Origin: Aurantimonas aggregata
GTDB lineage: Bacteria; Pseudomonadota; Alphaproteobacteria; Rhizobiales; Rhizobiaceae
Assembly: GCF_010500835.1 (NCBI RefSeq)
Contig: NZ_JAAAMJ010000002.1
Location: 248,001-312,000, forward strand
Direction of reading: 5' to 3'
DNA: 64,000 bases
The notes beneath the pieces were generated by a model that had not been told where the DNA came from, made no database searches, and was given only the letters and a program-made list of their open reading frames with translations. Positions 26,206 through 33,967 of the stretch are shown here, one piece after another. The position numbers and the translations under genes are program-made. Position 1 is the first letter of the stretch, and every line of letters begins with the position of its first letter.

Positions 26206-27096
26206 ATGATTTCCTCGTCGTCCCTCGTATCCCTCGCCGGCGCCGGCATGCAGCGCGCCGGCCGCTGGCTGGTGCGCGGCGTCGATCTCGACGTGCGGCC
26301 GCGCGAGATCGTCACGCTGATCGGACCGAACGGCTCGGGCAAGTCGACCACGGCGAAGCTGGCGCTCGGCATCTGGACGCCGTCGGAGGGCACGGCACAG
26401 CGGGCGGCCGATCTGCGCGTCGGCTACGTGCCGCAGAAGGTCTCGGTCGACTGGACGATGCCCCTGACGGTGCAGCGCTTCATGCAGCTGACCAATCGCC
26501 TGACGCCGGACGAGATCAGCGCCGCCATCGAGAGCACCGGCATTTCGCATCTGCGCCACGCGGAAGTTCGCGAATTGTCGGGCGGCGAGTTCCAGCGCGC
26601 CATGCTGGCGCGGGCGATCGCGCGCAAGCCGCAGCTGCTGGTCCTCGACGAGCCGGTGCAGGGCGTCGATTTCTCCGGCGAGATCGCGCTCTACGAGCTG
26701 ATCGTGACGATCCGCGACCGGCTCGGCTGCGGCATCCTCTTGATCTCGCACGATCTGCACGTGGTGATGGCGGCGACCGACCGGGTGATCTGCCTCAACG
26801 GCCATATCTGCTGCCAGGGCGCGCCGAGCGTCGTGGCGGCCAGTGACGAGTATCGCCGGCTGTTCGGCGAGCGCACGGCCGACGCGTTGGCGCTCTATCG
26901 TCACCACCACGACCATACGCACCTGCCGGACGGGCGGGTGCGCCAGGCCGACGGCAGCGTGACGGCCAGTTGCGATGGCGGGGATTCGACCCGCGACCAT
27001 GCAGGCCACGGGCACCGGGGTCACGACCACGCGGATCACGGAGATGCGGCCGAGCCACACGTGACTGCGCCGCGTCCGGAGAAGACCCATGCTTGA
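26206..27096 (+). CDS. znuC: Zinc ABC transporter ATP-binding protein with His-rich tail
   Basis: ZnuC powers zinc import. The Walker A motif GPNGSGKST (residues 40-48), the signature LSGGEFQRA, the Walker B LLVLDEP, and the switch His in LLISHDLH are intact. Beyond the normal domain (about 235 residues) there is a tail of roughly 60 residues rich in His and Asp, including HHHDHTH and HAGHGHRGHDHADHGD. The core ATPase does not need it and it probably binds zinc at the cytoplasmic exit. The gene overlaps znuB by eight bases. Confidence 0.95.
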   Translation: MISSSSLVSLAGAGMQRAGRWLVRGVDLDVRPREIVTLIGPNGSGKSTTAKLALGIWTPSEGTAQRAADLRVGYVPQKVSVDWTMPLTVQRFMQLTNRLTPDEISAAIESTGISHLRHAEVRELSGGEFQRAMLARAIARKPQLLVLDEPVQGVDFSGEIALYELIVTIRDRLGCGILLISHDLHVVMAATDRVICLNGHICCQGAPSVVAASDEYRRLFGERTADALALYRHHHDHTHLPDGRVRQADGSVTASCDGGDSTRDHAGHGHRGHDHADHGDAAEPHVTAPRPEKTHA

Positions 27097-27919
27097 CGGC
27101 TTCCTCGCCCGGGCCTTCGTCGCGGCGATCGGCGTCGCCCTCGTCGCGGGACCGCTCGGCTGCTTCATCGTCTGGCGGCGGCTCGCCTATTTCGGCGACA
27201 CGCTGTCCCACGCCGCGCTGCTCGGCGTCGCGCTGGCGTTTCTGCTCGAGGTCAACGTGACGCTCGCCGTCTTCGCCGTGGCGGCCTTCGTGTCGCTGGC
27301 GCTTCTGTGGCTGCAGCGCCGTGCCTCGCTCTCCTCGGATTCGCTGCTCGGCCTCCTGTCGCATTCGGCGCTCGCCATCGGGCTGGTGGTGATTGCCTTC
27401 ATGCCCTGGGTGCGGGTCGACCTGATGGGCCTCCTCTTCGGCGACATCCTCGCCGTCTCGCGCACCGACATCGCGCTGATCTATGGCGGCGGCGCCCTCG
27501 TCCTGGCGGTGCTGGCAACGATCTGGCGCCCGCTCTTCGCCGCGACGGTGAATGCCGACCTCGCCGCCGCGGAAGGCATGCGCCCCGAACTCGCCAATCT
27601 GATCTTCATGGTGCTGATGGCGGTGGTCATCGCCATCGCCATGAAGATCGTCGGTGTCCTCCTGATCACCGCGCTGCTGATCATCCCGGCTGCGGCGGCA
27701 CGGCGTTTCTCGGTGAGCCCCGAAGGCATGGCGGCACTGGCCGCGATCATTGGCGTTCTCGCCGCCATCGGCGGCCTGCTCGGCTCGCTTCAGTGGGACA
27801 CGCCGTCGGGGCCCAGCATCGTCGTCGCTGCGCTGCTCCTGTTCCTGATCAGCCTGTCGCCGCTGGCCGGCTGGGCCATGGCGCTGCGAAACAGAACCCT
27901 CGGCGGAGCCCGTTCATGA
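27089..27919 (+). CDS. znuB: Zinc ABC transporter permease
   Basis: ZnuB is the membrane channel of the zinc importer. The 276 residues form about eight hydrophobic helices, with the ABC-3 family pattern FIVWRRLAYFGDTLSHAALLG near the start and the loop MKIVGVLLITALLIIPAAAA late in the protein (quoted parts only). It begins inside the 3' end of znuC and ends in an ATGA overlap with zur, so znuC, znuB and zur are translationally coupled. Confidence 0.94.
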   Translation: MLDGFLARAFVAAIGVALVAGPLGCFIVWRRLAYFGDTLSHAALLGVALAFLLEVNVTLAVFAVAAFVSLALLWLQRRASLSSDSLLGLLSHSALAIGLVVIAFMPWVRVDLMGLLFGDILAVSRTDIALIYGGGALVLAVLATIWRPLFAATVNADLAAAEGMRPELANLIFMVLMAVVIAIAMKIVGVLLITALLIIPAAAARRFSVSPEGMAALAAIIGVLAAIGGLLGSLQWDTPSGPSIVVAALLLFLISLSPLAGWAMALRNRTLGGARS

Positions 27920-28317
27920 ATTCGACGCATCCCGACCTGACGCGCAACCAGTCGCTGGTCTACACGGCGCTGACCCGAGCCCCCGGCCCGCTCAGCGCCT
28001 ACACGATCCTCGACAATCTGCGCGAGGACGGGCTTCGCGCGCCGCTGCAGGTTTATCGCGCGCTGGACAAGCTGGTGGAGATCGGTCTCGTCCACCGGCT
28101 GGAAAGCCTCAACGCCTTCGTCGCCTGCCATCACGGCCATGGCGAACACGATGCGGCAGTGTTCGCCATCTGCGAGCAGTGCGGCAAGGTGCTCGAGCTG
28201 TCCGATGACGCGACGATCCACCGGCTGGAGACGCTGGCGAAGAAGGTCGACTTCGCCGTCGCCAAGACGACGATAGAGCTGCGTGGCCGCTGCGCCGCCT
28301 GCGCCAAGGCGGCCTGA
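27916..28317 (+). CDS. zur: Zinc uptake regulator, Fur family
   Basis: Zur represses zinc uptake genes when zinc is plentiful. The 133-residue protein has an N-terminal winged-helix domain (LTRNQSLVYTALTRAPGPLS then LQVYRALDKLVEIGLVHRLE), the regulatory zinc site HHGHGEHD, and the structural zinc cysteines CEQCGK and CAAC near the C-terminus. The ATG at 27916 overlaps the znuB stop. Co-transcription with znuCB would make it autoregulated through the dyad at 26118-26151. Confidence 0.95.
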   Translation: MNSTHPDLTRNQSLVYTALTRAPGPLSAYTILDNLREDGLRAPLQVYRALDKLVEIGLVHRLESLNAFVACHHGHGEHDAAVFAICEQCGKVLELSDDATIHRLETLAKKVDFAVAKTTIELRGRCAACAKAA

Positions 28318-28397
28318 GCGGCGCGCAGAACCGTCGAGGCTTTCGCTGTCGGGGCCAGCGCGCTAGCTTGCCCGACCACGACAAGCGGACAGGCCTG

Positions 28398-28880
28398 ATG
28401 ACCGATCCCCATCCCGACGAGCCCCGCTGGAAGCATGACGGCGTGCGCGTCATCAAGGGCGACCAGCTCGATCCCAACACCGCGCAGACACCCGGCATGT
28501 TCCGCCAGGCGGCGATCAACCACGCCCGCGTCGGCGCCCAGAAGATCTGGGCCGGCACGGTGACCATCGAGCCGGACGCCAAAACCGGCGTCCACCATCA
28601 CGGCGCGCTGGAGAGCGTCATCTTCGTGCTGCGCGGCAAGGCCCGCATGCGCTGGGGCGAGCGGCTGGAATTCGTCGCCGAGGCCGGGCCGGGCGACTTC
28701 ATCTTCGTGCCACCCTACGTACCGCATCAGGAGATCAACGCCGACCCCGGCGCGCCGCTCGAATGCGTGCTGGTGCGCTCCGACAACGAGGCCGTCGTCG
28801 TCAACATCCCCGACATCGAGCCGGTCGAAAAGCCCGAGACCGTCCTTTGGATCGACCCGATCCATCGCCATCCGGCATGA
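28398..28880 (+). CDS. Cupin domain-containing protein
   Basis: This 160-residue single-domain cupin has motif 1 at THHHG-like VHHHGALESVIFVLRG and motif 2 at GDFIFVPPYVPHQEIN, with His and Glu residues placed to bind a metal. Cupins of this size range from isomerases to dioxygenases and binding proteins, and no specific reaction can be assigned. ATG 28398 is preferred over an upstream in-frame start at 28368. It follows zur by 80 bases and precedes ribokinase by seven, and could share transcription with either. Confidence 0.8.
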   Translation: MTDPHPDEPRWKHDGVRVIKGDQLDPNTAQTPGMFRQAAINHARVGAQKIWAGTVTIEPDAKTGVHHHGALESVIFVLRGKARMRWGERLEFVAEAGPGDFIFVPPYVPHQEINADPGAPLECVLVRSDNEAVVVNIPDIEPVEKPETVLWIDPIHRHPA

Positions 28881-28887
28881 TCCGGTG

Positions 28888-29829
28888 ATGAGCGGGCAAG
28901 GAAATACGCCGCTGGTCGTGGTTTTCGGCTCCCTGAATGTCGACCTCGTCTGCCGGGTCGAGACGATCGCGCGGCCGGGCGAGACGGTGCTCGCGCCCGG
29001 CTACGACCAGCTCTTCGGCGGCAAGGGCGCGAACCAGGCGGTCGCCGCCGCGCGGGCGCTCGGCGGCCGCGTCGCCATGGTCGGCGCCGTCGGCGACGAT
29101 GCGCTGGGCCGGGCGGTGACCGCGAATCTCGCTCGGGAAGGCATCGACGTCGCTGCCATCCAGACAGTGCCGGGCCGCACCGGCTGCGCGTTCATCAGCA
29201 TCGACGCCGCCGGTGAAAACGCCATCACCGTCGCCAGCGGCGCCAATGGCCGTTTCACCGCGAAAGCCCTGGACGACGAGAGGCTGGATGCGCGGAGCGT
29301 CCTCGTCCTCCAGATGGAAACACCGCTCGCCGAAAACCTCGCGGCGGCGGCCAAGGCCCGTGCTCGTGGCGCGCGCGTCGTCGTGAACCTGGCGCCGGTG
29401 CCGCGCCAGCTCGATGCGGCCGCGCTGGAGCAACTGCTGGCGCTCACCGACTGGCTGGTAGTCAACGAGACGGAACTCGCGGCCGCCGCTCATCTGGCGG
29501 GCCTCGCGGCAGGCAGTTCCGCCGAGCAGGCCGGCGCGCTGGCGGAGCGACATGGCATCGTGGTGATCGCGACGCTAGGAGCCGAGGGCGCGGTCGTCGC
29601 AGACCCCGTCGCGTCGCTCCAGAGGATCGCCGCACACAAGGTGAGCGTGGTCGACACCACCGGCGCCGGCGACACCTTCGTCGGCGTGCTCGCCGCCGGG
29701 CTCGCGACCGGTCTCGCCGTCCCGCAGGCGGCAAGCAGGGCGGTCATCGCCGGCTCGCTCGCCTGCCGCAAGATCGGCGCCCAGTCCGCCATGCCGACGG
29801 GCGCCGAGATCGACGCGACAGAGCGATGA
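28888..29829 (+). CDS. rbsK: Ribokinase-like PfkB family carbohydrate kinase
   Basis: Ribokinase phosphorylates D-ribose at O5 with ATP. The N-terminal signature FGSLNVDLVCRVETIARPGE, the FGGKGANQAVAAARLGG-like stretch (GGKGANQAVAAA) and the catalytic DTTGAGDTFVG with the anion hole and base Asp match ribokinases closely. A length of 313 residues fits. The first in-frame codons are GTG 28885 and ATG 28888; the ATG is used here. No ribose ABC genes adjoin it, though RbsA/C/B-like genes lie near 50-53 kb. Confidence 0.85.
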   Translation: MSGQGNTPLVVVFGSLNVDLVCRVETIARPGETVLAPGYDQLFGGKGANQAVAAARALGGRVAMVGAVGDDALGRAVTANLAREGIDVAAIQTVPGRTGCAFISIDAAGENAITVASGANGRFTAKALDDERLDARSVLVLQMETPLAENLAAAAKARARGARVVVNLAPVPRQLDAAALEQLLALTDWLVVNETELAAAAHLAGLAAGSSAEQAGALAERHGIVVIATLGAEGAVVADPVASLQRIAAHKVSVVDTTGAGDTFVGVLAAGLATGLAVPQAASRAVIAGSLACRKIGAQSAMPTGAEIDATER

Positions 29830-29908
29830 TCGGCCGCTGCAATCCGGCATTTCGCAAGGCGACGATCTGCGGTTAAGCTCGTCTGCCGTCCCGCCACGGA
29901 GCCTGCCG

Positions 29909-30448
29909 ATGACGCCGATCGATGCCTATCTGCCCGAGGACCGGCGCTACCCGGTTCCCTCCCGCATCCTGCACTGGCTGGTCGCGATCCTGGTCATCGT
30001 CGTCTGGCCGCTTGGCATGGTGATCAAGTTCATCAACGAGGACGCCAAGCTCAGCTTCTACATGCTGCACGAATCGTTCGGCTTCCTCATCCTCTGGCTG
30101 ATGCTGGCCCGGCTCGCCGTGCGGCTGCTGCGCCCGCCCCCACCTGGCCCGCCGCTGCCGGTCCTGCAGGAACGCGCCGCGGCGACGGTGCATGCCCTCC
30201 TCTATGTCGCGCTGATCGCCCAGCCGGTCATCGGCTTCCTGACGACCAACGCCTTCGGCTTTCCGCTCGACTGGTTCGGCCTCTTCACCGTCTGGAGCCC
30301 GATCGGCAAGTCGGACGCAGCGGAAACCCTGAAGACCATCCACGTCTTCCTCGGCTGGAGCATCCTCGTCCTGTTCGCGCTGCATATCGGCGGGGTGCTG
30401 CACCACCATGTGCTGCGCCGCGATCCGACCCTGCAGCGCATGCTCTAG
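29909..30448 (+). CDS. Cytochrome b561 family protein
   Basis: This 179-residue inner-membrane dihaem cytochrome b has four hydrophobic helices. The expected axial His residues lie in RILHWLVA, LHESFG, TVHALLY and ALHIGGVLHH. Members of the YodB/CybB group pass electrons from quinol to periplasmic or membrane acceptors, for example superoxide. It stands alone, 79 bases after ribokinase and convergent with the methyltransferase gene only three bases away. Confidence 0.88.
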   Translation: MTPIDAYLPEDRRYPVPSRILHWLVAILVIVVWPLGMVIKFINEDAKLSFYMLHESFGFLILWLMLARLAVRLLRPPPPGPPLPVLQERAAATVHALLYVALIAQPVIGFLTTNAFGFPLDWFGLFTVWSPIGKSDAAETLKTIHVFLGWSILVLFALHIGGVLHHHVLRRDPTLQRML

Positions 30449-30451
30449 CGG

Positions 30452-31237
30452 CTATCGCGGCAAGGCCAGCACGTCGAGATGGCCGACACGGCAGCCACTC
30501 GACTCCACCACCGCAAGCCGCGCATCAAGCCAGGCGGCGATCGCGGCCTCGGCAAGTTCGCCGGTCTCGCGCACGGCCGTGGCCATGCCCTCGACGAACT
30601 TCGTCTGCAGCCCCGACATTCCCCCGTCGAGCCGCCAGGGGCTGGACGCTGTGCGGACATCGAGGCCCTGACCGGCGAGCTCGTCCGCCAGAGCCGCGCC
30701 GGCGTCGGGGCCAAGTGCCGGGCCAAGGCCCTTGTCGCTGCGCTGATGCGCATTGAACAGCGCCACCATGGCCGCGTCCTCGGCATGCGGCACGTCGAAG
30801 ACGATCGTCCCGTCATAGCTCAGCGCCGCATAGAGGCCGATACCCTCGCGCGCCAGGCGCCCGGCGAGGCGCGCGACGAAATCCCGCGAGGCAAGATCGA
30901 ACAGGGCCGAGGCGGTAGCGAGCCGCGCCGGCCTCAGTTCGAGCGCATCAAGATCGCCGAGATCGGCGAGCAGGGTCTCGACCGAGCTGCCCGGCGGCCG
31001 GCGCCGCTCGGCCTCGGCCAGAAGGGCGGGATCGTTGTCGACCAGCCGCCAGTTGAGGCCCGGGACCAGCGGCCCGAGCGTGCGCAGCGTCGAGCCGGTG
31101 CCGCAGCCGAGATCGACGGCGAGCGCGTTCGGCCTGGCGGACAGATATGCCGCCGCCGCTTCCAGAAGCTCGGGATCCCTGGCGGCCATATCGGCCGGCT
31201 CCCGGAGATCCAGCCAGCGTGCCTCGAAGCCGCTCAT
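30452..31237 (-). CDS. Class I SAM-dependent methyltransferase
   Basis: The SAM-binding motif I is visible as ALAVDLGCGTGSTLRTLG near residue 50, followed by an acidic RLVDNDPALLAEAE strand-loop. This is a Rossmann-fold methyltransferase of 261 residues. The ATG at 31237 overlaps the stop of the GT4 gene as ATGA, making it the last gene of a four-gene cluster with the PTPS-like and dehydrogenase genes. The acceptor is unknown. The context suggests a small pterin-like or glycosylated metabolite, which is inference. No signal peptide is present. Confidence 0.82.
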   Translation of the reverse strand: MSGFEARWLDLREPADMAARDPELLEAAAAYLSARPNALAVDLGCGTGSTLRTLGPLVPGLNWRLVDNDPALLAEAERRRPPGSSVETLLADLGDLDALELRPARLATASALFDLASRDFVARLAGRLAREGIGLYAALSYDGTIVFDVPHAEDAAMVALFNAHQRSDKGLGPALGPDAGAALADELAGQGLDVRTASSPWRLDGGMSGLQTKFVEGMATAVRETGELAEAAIAAWLDARLAVVESSGCRVGHLDVLALPR

Positions 31238-32280
31238 CGTGCCACTCCTTCCAGGGCGGCGGCGAGGGTCGCCGCGGATTGGCGCCACGAGGGCAGCTTC
31301 CGCCCGGCGGCATGGGAGGAGGCGGCCATCTCCGCCCGCAGTGCCGGGTCGGCAATCAGCCGTCCGAGCGCGTCGGCAAAGGCCGCGACGTCGCCCGGCG
31401 CGACAAGGATGCCGGCGGATTCCGGGACGACGTCGCCGACGGCCCCGGCCCTGCAGGCGACGATGGGCAGGCCGTTGGCCATCGCCTCCGCGAAGACCAT
31501 GCCGTAGCCTTCGTAGCGGCTGGCGAGGGCGAAGATGTCGGCGCGCCGGTATGCCGGCGCTACGTCCGGCAGGGCGCCGGCGAGTTCGATGCGGTCGGCA
31601 AGGCCGCTGCCGGCGATCTGGTCGCGTAGCGCCGCGGTCGTTGCCGGATCGGCGTCCAAGCCGCCGACGATGCGGCAGCGCCAGTCGTGGTCGGCCAGAA
31701 GGGTGAGTGCCGCGACCAGCGTCGCATGATCCTTGCGCGGGATCAGCGTGCCGATGGCGAGGATCAACGGCGCGCCGCCGCTGCCCTTGGCGCGCGGCGC
31801 CGGATCGGTGCCGGGCAGCGCGACGGTGAGGCGTTCGGCCGGAACGCCCCAGTTGGCGACGAGTTCACTTGCGGTGGCCGGGCTGGTCACCACCACCGCT
31901 TCGGCAAAGCCGAGCGCCGCCCGTTCCGAGCGCTCGAGGCCCTCGCGCTGCGCGGCCGAGAGCCCGGCCTCCAGCGCCAGCGGATGGTGCACCAGCGCCA
32001 CCAGCCTGAGCCGGCCTGCCTCGGCCCGAGCAATGTCGGGCATCGCTCCGAAGGCAAGCCCGTCGATCAGAACCGGCGTCCGGTCCGGGATCGCGGCCAG
32101 GGCGGCGGCCGTCGCGTTCAGGTCGGCGGCGCCCGGCGCCGGAAAGCTGCCGGGCAGATGCAGACGCGTCACGTCCCAGCCGAGGCCGGAAAGTTCCGCC
32201 AGCATCCGCCGGTCATAGCCATAGCCGCCGCTTCGGGTCTCGATATCGCCGGGGATGGCGAAGACCAGCGGTCGCGTCAA
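31234..32280 (-). CDS. GT4 family glycosyltransferase of the PTPS-like cluster
   Basis: This is a 348-residue GT-B glycosyltransferase. The donor-binding motif SRYEGYGMVFAEAMANGLPI contains the E-x7-E pattern, the GTLIPRKDHATLVAAL stretch opens the C-terminal domain, and the N-terminal loop is SGGYGYDRRML. It begins with TTG at 32280, overlapping the PTPS-like stop (TTGA), and ends overlapping the methyltransferase start, so it is embedded in a tightly coupled operon. It is separate from the polysaccharide locus. A role in glycosylating a soluble metabolite is plausible. Confidence 0.85.
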   Translation of the reverse strand: MTRPLVFAIPGDIETRSGGYGYDRRMLAELSGLGWDVTRLHLPGSFPAPGAADLNATAAALAAIPDRTPVLIDGLAFGAMPDIARAEAGRLRLVALVHHPLALEAGLSAAQREGLERSERAALGFAEAVVVTSPATASELVANWGVPAERLTVALPGTDPAPRAKGSGGAPLILAIGTLIPRKDHATLVAALTLLADHDWRCRIVGGLDADPATTAALRDQIAGSGLADRIELAGALPDVAPAYRRADIFALASRYEGYGMVFAEAMANGLPIVACRAGAVGDVVPESAGILVAPGDVAAFADALGRLIADPALRAEMAASSHAAGRKLPSWRQSAATLAAALEGVAR

Positions 32281-32675
32281 AGATCGGCCTCGTACCAGGC
32301 CCGCGCGACATGGGATTCGTGCAGCTGGATCTTCAGGCGGACGACCTTCTGCCCGCCGGTGCCGAGAGCGCCCGCCGCAATCCGTCCGGCGATTTCGCGG
32401 AAGATGTGCCGGGCCAGGAACTCCGTCGTCGTCACCTTGCCGTCGAATATCTCCAGCGCGTCGAGGTTCTGGTAGTTGAGCGGCTTCAGCGTCTCGGACA
32501 GGATCTGGGTCGCGAGGCCGATATCGATGGCCAGGCCGTCATCGTCGATGTCCTCGGTGAAGAAGGCGGCGTCGACCACGAAGGTCGCGCCGTGCATGCC
32601 CTGCGCCGGGCCGAACACCTGGCGTGGCAGGCTGTGGGCGATCATCATGTGGTCGCGAACTTCGACGGCGAACAT
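32277..32675 (-). CDS. Divergent 6-pyruvoyl-tetrahydropterin synthase (QueD/PTPS)-like protein
   Basis: This protein of 132 residues has the PTPS/QueD T-fold. ATG 32675 follows AAAGGA; ATG 32699 is an alternative. Aligned by eye with E. coli QueD, the first zinc-ligand His is kept (MMIAHSL), but the segment equivalent to CGRLHGHS reads AQGMHGAT, losing the catalytic Cys and one zinc His. LDHHYLN becomes LNYQNLD, losing the Asp-His pair. The Glu near the end (LHESHVA) is kept. It is therefore unlikely to be an ordinary 6-carboxy- or 6-pyruvoyl-tetrahydropterin synthase despite such annotations. It lies between the dehydrogenase and GT4 genes. Confidence 0.8.
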   Translation of the reverse strand: MFAVEVRDHMMIAHSLPRQVFGPAQGMHGATFVVDAAFFTEDIDDDGLAIDIGLATQILSETLKPLNYQNLDALEIFDGKVTTTEFLARHIFREIAGRIAAGALGTGGQKVVRLKIQLHESHVARAWYEADL

Positions 32676-32691
32676 GGGCAGTCCTTTCGGG

Positions 32692-33663
32692 TCAGTCATA
32701 GCGGATGCGATGGCAGAGCGTTGCCGGGTTGGAAAGGATCCCGGCGTAGGCGGCGGCGAGATGGGAGAAACGTGTCTCGCCGGAAATCAGGATGTCGAGG
32801 CGGGGATCGGCGAGGAGGTCGAGCGCTGCCGTCAGACGCCGGCGATAGTCCCAGCGCGCCCGCCGCTCCGGCGGCAGCTGGCCGACCTGCGAGGCGACGA
32901 TCGAGAGCCGCCGGCTGTGGAAGGCGCCGCCGAGCGGCACCGCGACGCTTCGGTCGCCATACCAGCTCGCCTCGACAAGCCGCGCCTCGAAGCCGGCGCA
33001 ATCGAGCGCCGTGGCAAGACCCGCCTCGCTGGCCGAAGCGTGGATCACCACGTCGCATTCGGTCGGTGCGTCGCCTGGCGCGGCAAAGCTGCAGCTGAGC
33101 GCGGCGGCGGTCTCGGCCCGACCGCCATCGCGGTCGACGATGGTGACCCCACAGGCGGGGATGCGGGCCGCGAGGCTACCGACCAGCATGCCGACCAGAC
33201 CGCCGCCGACCACCGCCACCCGGTCGCCGGGCCCGATCTTCGCGTCCCAGACGATGTTGAGCGCGGTTTCCATGTTGGCGGCCAGCACCGCACGTTCGGC
33301 AGGCACCGCGGCGGGGATGGGGACGGCGGCCTCCGCGGGAACCGAGAAGCGGTCCTGGTGCGGATAGAGGCAGAAGACGGTCTCGCCGATCCTTTCCGCC
33401 GGTCCTTCGACGATTTCGCCGACGACCGCATAGCCGTATTTAACCGGGAAGGGGAAATCGCCCTCCTGGAACGGCGCCCGCATTCGCTCGTATTCGCTCT
33501 CCGGCACGCGTCCGGCCGCGACCAGCGCCTCGGTACCGCGGCTGATCGCGCCGAAGCGGCTCTCGATGCGCAGGTCGCCGTCGGCAACGGCCGGCAGCGG
33601 ACTGTCCCTGAGCGCTGCATCATTCTCGCCTTCCAGCCACAGAGCGCGACAAAGTGTCGTCAT
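32692..33663 (-). CDS. Medium-chain dehydrogenase/reductase (BchC-like, no catalytic zinc site)
   Basis: This 323-residue MDR-family oxidoreductase has the nucleotide-binding GPGDRVAVVGGGLVGMLVG near residue 165. The N-terminal domain reads AISRGTEALV where zinc alcohol dehydrogenases have the first zinc Cys, and VKYGYAVVGEI where they have GHE. The catalytic zinc ligands thus appear absent, as in BchC-type dehydrogenases. Four-cysteine structural zinc binding is also missing. ATG 33663 is the first good start. The gene begins the four-gene cluster and diverges from the GTP cyclohydrolase II gene across about 300 bases. Confidence 0.8.
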   Translation of the reverse strand: MTTLCRALWLEGENDAALRDSPLPAVADGDLRIESRFGAISRGTEALVAAGRVPESEYERMRAPFQEGDFPFPVKYGYAVVGEIVEGPAERIGETVFCLYPHQDRFSVPAEAAVPIPAAVPAERAVLAANMETALNIVWDAKIGPGDRVAVVGGGLVGMLVGSLAARIPACGVTIVDRDGGRAETAAALSCSFAAPGDAPTECDVVIHASASEAGLATALDCAGFEARLVEASWYGDRSVAVPLGGAFHSRRLSIVASQVGQLPPERRARWDYRRRLTAALDLLADPRLDILISGETRFSHLAAAYAGILSNPATLCHRIRYD

Positions 33664-33967
33664 CGGGCCTCGCAGAGCGTCACGAGGGCCCGAACGTCGG
33701 CGCACGAGCGCCCGCTGCGGGTCGCCAGTCTCGGACAGCGTGTCGTCATCGGGGATGGTAGGCGATTGTATTGCAACGGCTAATCCGGCGGGAGGGCGCA
33801 AGGCGCGCGGGGGGTTCGGCGATGAAACTGTGGCTTTGCACATCTGCGTCAACGCGGCGCTTCGCCTCTCGCCGTTTTCGGATCGAAGACGATGTTTCTT
33901 CCTCAGGCTGCTGGCATGCGCGTCGGCGGACCCAACATGCATGCGTGAGTACGGGCGAGGACGGGCC
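33664..33967. other. 304-bp divergent intergenic region between the MDR gene and ribA
   Basis: This stretch must hold the promoters of both the dehydrogenase-led cluster and ribA. I looked for an FMN riboswitch before ribA and could not recognise the conserved RFN helices. A slightly AT-richer stretch around 33760-33785 (GATTGTATTGCAACGGCTAAT) could contain promoter elements. Nothing else can be supported. Confidence 0.4.

Noticed and set aside
33664-33967. FMN riboswitch upstream of ribA
   Set aside because: The conserved RFN helices could not be recognised by eye; a covariance search would settle it.
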